Below are positions 25,946 through 32,743 of a DNA stretch of 64,000 nucleotides, in pieces. Every line of letters begins with the position of its first letter. Position 1 is the first letter of the stretch. Under the pieces are notes generated by a model that made no database searches, had not been told where the DNA came from, and worked only from the letters and a program-made list of their open reading frames with translations. The DNA is from Actinomadura barringtoniae (GTDB lineage: Bacteria; Actinomycetota; Actinomycetes; Streptosporangiales; Streptosporangiaceae): assembly GCF_017573505.1 (NCBI RefSeq), contig NZ_JAGEOJ010000002.1:186001-250000 (forward strand), read 5' to 3'. Position numbers and translations under genes: made by a program.

Positions 25946-26762
25946 GCGTGACCCAGGATCGGGGCGCCGCGGGAATCACCAGCGGCGTCCCGGTCTCCGG
26001 GCAGTCGATGACCCGGCAGGGCAGCCCGAAGACGTCCTTCACCAGGTCGGCGGTGACCACCTCGCCCGGGTCGCCCTCGGCCACGATCCGCCCCTCGCGC
26101 ATCGCGATCAGGTGGGTGGCGTAGCGGGCGGCGTGGTTCAGCTCGTGCAGCACGGCCACCACCGTGCGGCCCTCCTCGTGCAGGCGGGCGCACAGATCCA
26201 GGATCTCGATCTGGTGGGCGATGTCGAGGTAGGTCGTCGGCTCGTCCAGCAGCAGCAGCGGCGTCTCCTGGGCCAGCGCCATCGCGATCCACACGCGCTG
26301 CCGCTGCCCGCCCGACAGCTCGTCGACGTAGCGGTCGGCGAGGTCCTCGACGCCGGTCGCCTCCATCGACTCCCGTACGATCCGCTCGTCGTCGCGCGAC
26401 CACTGCCGCAGCAGGCCCTGGTGCGGGTACCGGCCGCGCGCCACCAGGTCGGCGACGGTGATGCCCTCGGGCGCGATCGAGGTCTGCGGGAGCAGGCCGA
26501 GCGTGCGCGCCAGCTTCTTGGCCGGCCACGCGCCGATCTTCTCGCCGTCCAGCAGTACGGAACCGGCGGCGGGCTTCAGGATCCGGGCGAGCGCGCGCAG
26601 CAGCGTCGACTTGCCGCAGGCGTTCGGCCCCACGATCACGGTGAACGACCCGTCCGGCACCACCACGTCCAGGTCCTCGGCGATGGTGCGGCGGTCGTAG
26701 GCGAGCGTGAGCCCTTCGCCGCTGAGGCGCGCGTCCGTGTTCACCGTCGGCTCCGTCTTCAC
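25941..26762 (-). CDS. fepC: Iron-siderophore ABC transporter ATPase (FepC type)
   Basis: The protein has 273 residues from GTG 26762, which lies 2 bp after the permease stop. Walker A GPNACGKS (45-52), Q-loop LLPQTSI (90-96), signature LSGGQRQR (149-156), Walker B LLLLDEP (169-175) and the switch His in AVLHELNHAARY are all present. LDIAHQIEILDL is typical of FecE/FepC siderophore ATPases. It is the third gene after two permeases and powers uptake through them. The whole unit is under the iron box near 28.8 kb. Confidence 0.93.
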   Translation of the reverse strand: MKTEPTVNTDARLSGEGLTLAYDRRTIAEDLDVVVPDGSFTVIVGPNACGKSTLLRALARILKPAAGSVLLDGEKIGAWPAKKLARTLGLLPQTSIAPEGITVADLVARGRYPHQGLLRQWSRDDERIVRESMEATGVEDLADRYVDELSGGQRQRVWIAMALAQETPLLLLDEPTTYLDIAHQIEILDLCARLHEEGRTVVAVLHELNHAARYATHLIAMREGRIVAEGDPGEVVTADLVKDVFGLPCRVIDCPETGTPLVIPAAPRSWVTP

Positions 26763-26764
26763 AG

Positions 26765-27820
26765 TCAGATCCGTCCCGTCTTGCGTTCCGTAGCGAGCAA
26801 CCAGATCAGGTAGCCGCCGCCGAGCAGTCCGGTCACCACGCCGACCGGGAGCTGGTGGCCGGGGAAGAGCCGCTGCCCCGCCCAGTCCGAGGCGATCAGC
26901 AGCACGGCGCCCACGCACATCGCGGGTGCCAGGTTCGGGCCCGGCGTGCGGGTCAGGCGGCGGGCGAGCTGCGGCGCGGTCAGCGCAACGAACGACACCG
27001 GCCCGGCAGCGGCGGCGGCGAACGCGGCGAGCAGCACGGCCGCGCCGAGCAGCACCATCCGGACCCGTTCGATGGGCACGCCCAGGCCGTGCGCGGCGTC
27101 GTCGCCCATCTCCAGCATGCGCAGCGCCCGGCCGCAGCCGATCAGGACGAGCGGGACCAGCACCGCGAGCGCGATCAGCACCGGCGCCGCGTCCGCCCAG
27201 TCGCGCCCGTCGACGCTGCCGGTCAGCCACAGCACCGCGCGGGCCGCCTCGGTGATCTTCGCCTGCGTGATGAGGTAGCCGTTCACGCCGGTGAGGATCG
27301 CGGCCACCCCGATGCCGACCAGCACGAACCGCTGGCCGTGCGCGCCGTTCCACCCGGTCAGCGCGAAGATGATGACGCCGGTCACCACCCCGCCGACCAC
27401 CGCGCCGAACGCCGCCAGGGTGCTGCTCGCGCCGAAGAGCACGATCGCGGTGAGCACGCCGGTGGAGGCGCCCTGGGTGAAGCCCAGCAGGTCCGGGCTG
27501 CCGAGCGGGTTGCGGGCCAGCGACTGGAAGATCGCCCCCGCCAGGCCGAGCGCCGCGCCGACCGCGAGGGCGGTGACCGCGCGCGGCAGCCGCACCTCGT
27601 TCACGATGAACGCGTCGGCCGGAGCGCCGTTGCCGAGCAGCGTCCGCACGACGTCGGCCGGGCTCATCGGGAAGTCGCCACTGCCGCTGCCGATCACCAC
27701 CACGGCCAGGCCCAGCGCCAGGACCGCGCAGCCCACCGTGACCAGGATCGCCCGCGGCCGGAACCGCAGCGACCACCCATCGCCCCGCATCACACCGTTC
27801 ATCCCGTGCATGCCGTTCAT
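26765..27820 (-). CDS. fepG: Iron-siderophore ABC permease, second subunit (FepG type)
   Basis: The protein has 351 residues and about ten membrane helices (FecCD family). Family blocks are seen: VRLPRAVTALAVGAALGLAGAIFQ, ARNPLGSPDLLGFTQGAS, and GPVSFVALTAPQLARRL (coupling to the ATPase). The start ATG 27820 overlaps the preceding permease stop (ATGA); its N-terminus has an odd MNGMHGMNGVM run with three in-frame ATG codons. It pairs with the first permease to form a heterodimeric channel. Confidence 0.93.
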   Translation of the reverse strand: MNGMHGMNGVMRGDGWSLRFRPRAILVTVGCAVLALGLAVVVIGSGSGDFPMSPADVVRTLLGNGAPADAFIVNEVRLPRAVTALAVGAALGLAGAIFQSLARNPLGSPDLLGFTQGASTGVLTAIVLFGASSTLAAFGAVVGGVVTGVIIFALTGWNGAHGQRFVLVGIGVAAILTGVNGYLITQAKITEAARAVLWLTGSVDGRDWADAAPVLIALAVLVPLVLIGCGRALRMLEMGDDAAHGLGVPIERVRMVLLGAAVLLAAFAAAAAGPVSFVALTAPQLARRLTRTPGPNLAPAMCVGAVLLIASDWAGQRLFPGHQLPVGVVTGLLGGGYLIWLLATERKTGRI

Positions 27821-28800
27821 GCCGCCGCAATCCTTCGCGCCCGTACGAAATAGAGGAAGAACGGGCCGCCGAGCACGACCGTGATGACGCCGACCTGGAC
27901 CTCCGACGGCCGCGCGATCACGCGTCCGATCACGTCCGCGCCCAGCATCAGCGCGGGCGACAGGACCGCGCAGAACGGCAGCATCCAGCGCAGGTCGGGA
28001 CCGGTGACCGCACGCACCATGTGCGGCACCATCAGCCCGACGAAGACGATCGGCCCGCAGGCCGCCGTCGCGGCGCCGCACAGCAGCGTCACCGCGACCA
28101 TCGCCCCGGCGCGCGTCCACGCCGGGTTGGACCCGAGCGCACGCGCCGACTCGTCGCCCATCGCCACCGCGTTCAGCGGCCGTGCGAGCAGCAGCGCCAG
28201 CACGAGCCCGACGGCGATGAACGGGAGGACGCGCACGACGGTGCCGGACTGGGCCGCGCCGAGCGAGCCGACCGACCAGAACCGCATCTTGTCGAGCGAG
28301 GCGGTGTCGAGCAGCGAGACCGCGTTGACGTAGGAGTAGAGCGCCGCGTTCACCGCCGCTCCCGCGAGCGCCAGCCGCGCGGGCGTCGCGCTCCGGCCCC
28401 CACCGACCGCGTACACCCCGACCGACACGATGGCGGCGCCGAGAAAGGCGAACCACACGTACCCGAGGAACGAGCCGACGCCGAGGAACGAGATCGCCGA
28501 GACGACGGCCGCCGCCGCGCCCGCGTTGATGCCGAGGATCCCGGGGTCGCCGAGCGGGTTGCGCGTCGCCGACTGCATGACCGCGCCCGCGAGGCCGAGC
28601 GCCGCACCGGCCAGCAGCCCCAGGAGGGTGCGCGGCAGCCGCATGTCGTGGACGACGGTGTGGCCGGACGAGCCGGAGTCCGTCAGTCCGCTCCACACCT
28701 CGCCGAGCGAGAGCGGTTTGGCGCCCACGGCGAGGCTGAGCAGGAGAACGCCGATCAGGAGCGCCAGCGCACCGATCAGCCAGGGGGCCTTCTTCAGCAT
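27817..28800 (-). CDS. fepD: Iron-siderophore ABC permease, first subunit (FepD type)
   Basis: The protein has 327 residues of the FecCD family. Blocks include MRLPRTLLGLLAGAALGLAGAVMQ, TRNPLGDPGILGINAG, and GPIVFVGLMVPHMVRAV. It is the first gene of the permease-permease-ATPase operon. ATG 28800 directly abuts the iron box at 28803-28821, so repressor binding would block transcription or initiation. The binding-protein gene is divergent on the other side of the box. Confidence 0.93.
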   Translation of the reverse strand: MLKKAPWLIGALALLIGVLLLSLAVGAKPLSLGEVWSGLTDSGSSGHTVVHDMRLPRTLLGLLAGAALGLAGAVMQSATRNPLGDPGILGINAGAAAAVVSAISFLGVGSFLGYVWFAFLGAAIVSVGVYAVGGGRSATPARLALAGAAVNAALYSYVNAVSLLDTASLDKMRFWSVGSLGAAQSGTVVRVLPFIAVGLVLALLLARPLNAVAMGDESARALGSNPAWTRAGAMVAVTLLCGAATAACGPIVFVGLMVPHMVRAVTGPDLRWMLPFCAVLSPALMLGADVIGRVIARPSEVQVGVITVVLGGPFFLYFVRARRIAAA

Positions 28801-28802
28801 GA

Positions 28803-28821
28803 TTAGGTTAGGCTAACCTAC
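28803..28821. promoter_or_regulatory. Iron box (IdeR/DmdR/DtxR-type operator), bidirectional
   Basis: TTAGGTTAGGCTAACCTAC matches the 19-bp DtxR/IdeR/DmdR consensus TTAGGTTAGSCTAACCTAA at all but the last base. It lies between the permease operon and the divergent binding-protein gene, so one iron-loaded repressor dimer pair could shut both. No DtxR-type gene is in the window. Confidence 0.92.
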
Positions 28822-28873
28822 CTGGCGAATCAGGTCACCCAGGGCCCCTTTGCCACAGGAGCGTACAAAAGCC

Positions 28874-29899
28874 ATGTCTGCACTGCATCTCTCCCGCCGC
28901 GGCCTCCTCTCCGCGGGCGGCGCCGTCGCCCTCGGCGCGTTCCTCAGCGCCTGTGGCGGAGACTCCGGCTCCGGATCGGCGAAGGCGGAGAGCAGCGGCG
29001 GCGGCAGCTGGACGTTCACCGACGACCGCGGCAAGGCCGTCTCGGCGAAGAGCAAGCCCAAGCGCATCGTCGCCTACGCCGGCTCCGCTGCGGTCCTTCA
29101 GGACTACGGCCTCGGCGACCGGATCGTCGGCACCTTCGGCCCGACCAAGCTCAAGGACGGCAAGCCCGACCCCCAGGTCGGCGACGTCGACGTGAACAAG
29201 GTCACGATCATCGGCAACGCCTACGGCGAGTTCAACATCGAGAAGTACGCGGCGCTGCGCCCCGACCTGCTCGTCGCCCACATGTTCGTCGGCCAGGACC
29301 TGTTCTACGTCCCGGCCGAGAGCAAGGACAAGATCTACGGCCTGGCCCCGCAGGTGGGCATCTCCACCGGCGCCTCCCCGTTCCCCAAGCCGCTGGCGCG
29401 CTACGCCGCCCTCGCCGCCTCGCTCGGCGCAGACCTGAACGCCCCCGCCGTCACCCAGGCCAAGGCCCGCTACGACAAGGCCGTCGAGGCCGTGAAGAAG
29501 GCGGCCCAGGCCAACAAGGGCCTGAAGGTCCTGGCCTGCTCGGCGACCCCGGACCTCTTCTACGCCTCCAGCCCGAACAAGAACAGCGACCTGATCTTCT
29601 TCAAGGAGCTGGGCGTGGACATCATCCTTCCCAACAAGCTCGACAAGGACGACTACTTCGAGGGCCTGAGCTGGGAGAACTCCGACAAGTACAAGGCCGA
29701 CCTGCTGCTGCTGGACGCCCGTACGCAGGCCCTGCAGCCCAAGGACCTGGCCTCCAAGCCCGGCTGGAAGCAGCTTCCGGCGGTCAAGGCCAGCCAGGTC
29801 CTCGGCTGGCAGGCCGAGCCGCGCTTCTCCTACGCCGGCTTCGCCCCGATCCTCGAGCAGCTCGCCCAGACGATCACGTCCGCCAAGAAGCTCGCCTGA
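28874..29899 (+). CDS. fepB: Iron-siderophore binding lipoprotein (FepB type), Tat-like signal
   Basis: The protein has 341 residues from ATG 28874 (AGGAG 12 bases upstream; an earlier TTG in frame is unlikely). The signal sequence has twin arginines (LSRRGLL) and a lipobox LSAC with Cys27, indicating a lipoprotein possibly exported by the Tat route. The mature part is a class III binding protein: TFTDDRGKAVS, KRIVAYAGSAAVLQDYGLGDRIVG, and the YAALRPDLLVAHMF block. It captures ferric siderophore for the divergent permeases. It is followed by a siderophore-interacting reductase gene, completing an uptake-and-release module. Confidence 0.92.
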   Translation: MSALHLSRRGLLSAGGAVALGAFLSACGGDSGSGSAKAESSGGGSWTFTDDRGKAVSAKSKPKRIVAYAGSAAVLQDYGLGDRIVGTFGPTKLKDGKPDPQVGDVDVNKVTIIGNAYGEFNIEKYAALRPDLLVAHMFVGQDLFYVPAESKDKIYGLAPQVGISTGASPFPKPLARYAALAASLGADLNAPAVTQAKARYDKAVEAVKKAAQANKGLKVLACSATPDLFYASSPNKNSDLIFFKELGVDIILPNKLDKDDYFEGLSWENSDKYKADLLLLDARTQALQPKDLASKPGWKQLPAVKASQVLGWQAEPRFSYAGFAPILEQLAQTITSAKKLA

Positions 29900-29935
29900 G
29901 CTGAAGAAAGCCCGCCTGAGCTGAGAAGCCCGCCC
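29885..29935 (+). repeat. About 20-bp tandem duplication across the fepB stop codon
   Basis: AAGAAGCTCGCCTGAGCTG (29885-29903, containing the stop TGA) is followed by AAGAAAGCCCGCCTGAGCTG (29904-29923) and a partial third copy to 29935. Confidence 0.8.
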
Positions 29936-29948
29936 GACAGGAGGCCCG

Positions 29949-30752
29949 GTGTTCGACTTCTTCGACCTGCAGGTCGTGCGCACGCAACGGATCAGCCCCA
30001 GCCTGATGCGCATCACCTACGGCGGCGACCTCGACACGTTCGTCACCGGCGGCCGTGACCAGCGCTTCAAGCTGTTCCTGCCGCATCCCCACCAGGAGAC
30101 CCCGGTCGTTCCGCGGTCCGAGGACTGGTTCGCCGAGTGGCGCGCGCTCGACCCGGCCGAACGCGGCGTCATGCGCAGCTACACCGTGCGCGAGGCCCGC
30201 CCGGGCGAGGTGGACGTCGACTTCGTCCTGCACGGCCCGGCCGGGCCCGCGGGCACGTGGGCGGCCGAGGCCAAGGTCGGCGACCGGGTCGTGATCCTCG
30301 GCCCGACCGCCGAGGAGAACGGCGGCTTCGACTTCCACCCGCCCGAGGGCACCCGTACGGTCCTGCTCGCCGGGGACGAGACCGCCCTCCCGGCCATCGC
30401 GGGCAACCTCGCCTGGCTTCCGTCCCAGATGCGGGCGCTGGTGTGGATCGAGGTCCCGCACACCGGCGACCACCAGAACCTCCCCACCCGGGCCGACGCC
30501 GACATCACCTGGCTGCCGAGCGGGAGCCTGCTCGACACCGTCCGCGCCGCCGACCTCCCGGACTCCGGCCTCTACGCGTGGATCGCGGGCGAGGCGAGCA
30601 CGATCCGCGCGCTCCGCCGCCACCTGGTGAACGAGCGGGGCATGGACCGCAGGTCCGTCACGTTCACCGGCTACTGGCGGCGCGGCGCGGCCGAGGAGGA
30701 CCTGCTCGCCGAGGTCATGGAGGGCAAGGACCCGCACACCGGCGAGGACTGA
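29949..30752 (+). CDS. Siderophore-interacting protein (FAD-dependent ferric reductase)
   Basis: The protein has 267 residues with a GTG start at 29949 behind AGGAGG. The FAD-binding motif RSYTVR is at 76-81, followed by VDVDFVLHGPAGPAGTWA and VILGPTAEENGG. The C-terminal NAD(P)H-binding-like half includes AGDETALPAIAGNLAWLP and YAWIAGEASTIRALRRHLVNERG. This is the SIP (ViuB/YqjH-like) family, which reduces ferric siderophores in the cytoplasm to free Fe(II). It lies 49 bp after fepB on the same strand and is probably under the same iron box. Confidence 0.93.
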   Translation: MFDFFDLQVVRTQRISPSLMRITYGGDLDTFVTGGRDQRFKLFLPHPHQETPVVPRSEDWFAEWRALDPAERGVMRSYTVREARPGEVDVDFVLHGPAGPAGTWAAEAKVGDRVVILGPTAEENGGFDFHPPEGTRTVLLAGDETALPAIAGNLAWLPSQMRALVWIEVPHTGDHQNLPTRADADITWLPSGSLLDTVRAADLPDSGLYAWIAGEASTIRALRRHLVNERGMDRRSVTFTGYWRRGAAEEDLLAEVMEGKDPHTGED

Positions 30753-30795
30753 AATCGAGATGAGCGCCGGCCCGCCCCGATGACATGATCTTCGA

Positions 30796-31326
30796 ATGGA
30801 CGGATGTGTGATCGTTACGGGGGTGCCGGGGGCCGGGAAATCCACGGTGACGCCGCTGGTGGCGGCCCGGTTCGCGCGGGCCGCCCACATCGACGGGGAC
30901 GTGATCTCCTACCTGGTGACGCGGGGCCGGGTCTCGCCGATCGGGCGGCCGGTCGAGGAGTCGCGGCGGCAGACGCGGCTGCTGTTCCGCAACATGTGCA
31001 TGCTCGCGGCCAACTTCGCCGGTGAGGACATCACGCCCGTCATGGAGTACGTCGTTCCGGACCGGTGGACGCTGGACTTCATGGTCGAGCAGCTGCGGCC
31101 GCTTCCGGTGATGTTCGTGGTCCTGGCGCCGCCGCTGGAGGTGTGCGAGCGCCGGAACGCGGGGCGGTCGGAGCGGGAACGGGTCGACTACGACTTCGGC
31201 GACCTCTACCGGTCGATGCGGGAGGAGCTGGGCGAGGTGGGCTGGTGGCTGGACACCGCGGACCTCACCCCCGAGGAGACCGCCGCCATCATCGCCGAGG
31301 GTGCGCCGGACCAGGCTTTGGTGTGA
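30796..31326 (+). CDS. P-loop kinase-like protein (AAA_33/CPT-like)
   Basis: The protein has 176 residues. Walker A GVPGAGKST is at 9-17, followed by HIDGDVISYLVTRGR, a DGD substrate/metal site similar to small-molecule kinases. VFVVLAPPLEVCERRNAGRSERERV looks like the LID region with its catalytic arginines. The family includes chloramphenicol-type phosphotransferases and gluconate-kinase-like enzymes. The substrate is not evident. Its stop codon lies in a 20-bp tandem repeat. Confidence 0.8.
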   Translation: MDGCVIVTGVPGAGKSTVTPLVAARFARAAHIDGDVISYLVTRGRVSPIGRPVEESRRQTRLLFRNMCMLAANFAGEDITPVMEYVVPDRWTLDFMVEQLRPLPVMFVVLAPPLEVCERRNAGRSERERVDYDFGDLYRSMREELGEVGWWLDTADLTPEETAAIIAEGAPDQALV

Positions 31327-31380
31327 CGCGGGTGATGTGAGTGTGACGCGGGTGATGTGGGTGTGACGCGGGTGTGACGG
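31321..31380 (+). repeat. 20-bp tandem repeat across the kinase stop codon
   Basis: Three consecutive 20-bp units (31321, 31341, 31361) of GTGTGACGCGGGTGATGTGR; the third diverges at its end. The kinase stop TGA (31324-31326) lies in the first unit. Confidence 0.9.
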
Positions 31381-31455
31381 ATCACAACGGGCGGCCGTAA
31401 ACGCGTTCCGAAGAGACAGCCGACGGGCCGCCCGCGCAGGCTTAGCATCCACGGC

Positions 31456-32322
31456 ATGCGCCTCATCCACTTGGGACCCCGTCAGCTCACCCGGCCTCAC
31501 GACGACTTCAGCCTCTTCGAGGTACGGCCCGTGACCGGGCTCATCGGCGCCGAGATCCACGGCGTCGATCTCGCCGAGCCGTTCGGCGACGATGTGGCGG
31601 CCGAGCTGCGCCGGGCCCTGCGCGAGTGGAAGGTCGTCTTCTTCCGCGACCAGGACCTCACGCCGGACCGGCACCTGGAGATCGCGCGGCTCTGGGGCGA
31701 GCCGGAGTCCAACCCGTTCTTCCCGGCCGGCGACAAGGTCGGGATCTCGCGGCTGGCCAAGGACTCCCAGGCCATCGGCATGGAGAACATCTGGCACTCC
31801 GACCACTCGTTCCTCGCCCAGCCCGCCCGCGGCTCGGTGCTGCGCGCGATCGAGGCCCCTCCGCACGCCGGGGACACGATGTGGGCCGACATGGCGGCCG
31901 CGTACGACAACCTCCCGGCGGACGTGAAGTCGCGGATCGACGGGCTGGAGGCCGAGCACGACTGGGTCGCCTCCTGGGGCCTGCTGATGAACGAGGAGCA
32001 GATCGCCGAGCTGCGCGAGCGGCTGCCGACCGTACGGCACCCGATCGTGAAGAAGCACCCGGAGACCGGGCGGCCCACGCTGTACGTCAACGAGCCGTTC
32101 ACCACGCGGATCGTGGGGATGCCGGAGGCCGAGAGCGAGGAGCTTCTGGAGTTCCTGCGCGCGCAGGCACGTGTTCCGGAGTACCAGGTCCGTTTCCGGT
32201 GGGCGCCGGGCTCGGTGGCGATCTGGGACAACTGGGCCGTCCAGCACTACGCGATCAACGACTACCACCCGCAGCGCCGCGTCATGGAGCGGGTCGCGAT
32301 CGCGGGCGACGGCTGGGACTGA
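31456..32322 (+). CDS. TauD/TfdA-family Fe(II)/2-oxoglutarate dioxygenase
   Basis: The protein has 288 residues. The facial triad is visible as H114-x-D116 (NIWHSDHSF) and H264 (WAVQHYAIND); R275 (HPQRRVMERV) would bind the 2-oxoglutarate carboxylate. The N-terminus carries the family blocks VTGLIGAEIHGVDLAEP and VVFFRDQDLTPDRHLEIARLWG. Relatives hydroxylate taurine, alkylsulfonates, 2,4-D or secondary-metabolite precursors; nothing nearby fixes the substrate. ATG 31456 is the first plausible start, with a weak ribosome site. It is the last gene before a regulator locus. Confidence 0.9.
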   Translation: MRLIHLGPRQLTRPHDDFSLFEVRPVTGLIGAEIHGVDLAEPFGDDVAAELRRALREWKVVFFRDQDLTPDRHLEIARLWGEPESNPFFPAGDKVGISRLAKDSQAIGMENIWHSDHSFLAQPARGSVLRAIEAPPHAGDTMWADMAAAYDNLPADVKSRIDGLEAEHDWVASWGLLMNEEQIAELRERLPTVRHPIVKKHPETGRPTLYVNEPFTTRIVGMPEAESEELLEFLRAQARVPEYQVRFRWAPGSVAIWDNWAVQHYAINDYHPQRRVMERVAIAGDGWD

Positions 32323-32398
32323 CGGGGCCTGGCGGAGCCTGGGGGACCTGAGTCGGCGGACCCTGGGGCGCGGCTGGACTGACACTCGACCGGCGAAG

Positions 32399-32443
32399 TA
32401 CCTATACGTGACAGATTCGCCCTCCGGGCTGCGGTTCTAGCGT
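32399..32443 (+). promoter_or_regulatory. Conserved promoter box A ahead of the DUF5999 gene
   Basis: A 22-bp box (32399-32420, core CCTATACGTGACAGATTC) is followed after exactly 17 bases by TAGCGT (32438-32443), a good actinobacterial -10. A box identical at 20 of 22 positions, with the same 17-base spacing to TAACTT, lies ahead of the SnoaL-like gene at 35491. Both flank the large LuxR-family regulator gene, the likely activator. Confidence 0.7.
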
Positions 32444-32475
32444 CAGAACCGTCAGTCGAACGGGAGGTGCTGATC

Positions 32476-32670
32476 ATGTGCGGACACCGACCCACGTGCC
32501 CGTCAGCCGACTCCCCCGCGCGTGGAGCAGCGCGAGTGAAGTCGGCCCATCCCGAACAGGGATGGAGCCTGCTCTGCAATGGCGTGGTCCTTTTCGAGGA
32601 CACCGGCGCACTGCTGCCCTCCGGGCGTAGTGTCGCTCCTCGGGAGGGTTCGCGATGCGTCGTCAAGTGA
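32476..32670 (+). CDS. DUF5999 family small protein
   Basis: The protein has 64 residues. ATG 32476 is 8 bases after GGGAGG. The sequence MCGHRPTCPSADS, then SAHPEQGWSLLCNGVVLFED and TGALLPSGR, matches the DUF5999 pattern common in Streptomyces and relatives. The N-terminal Cys/His set (MCGHRPTCP) could bind metal, but the function is unknown. It is preceded by the shared promoter box and converges with the LuxR-family regulator gene. Confidence 0.85.
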   Translation: MCGHRPTCPSADSPARGAARVKSAHPEQGWSLLCNGVVLFEDTGALLPSGRSVAPREGSRCVVK

Positions 32671-32743
32671 GGATCCGCAAACCGAAGAAGTCCACTCGGA
32701 CGCCGCTGGACCTGCGCACCCCTTCAGGCAAGGCCCTGCCCTA

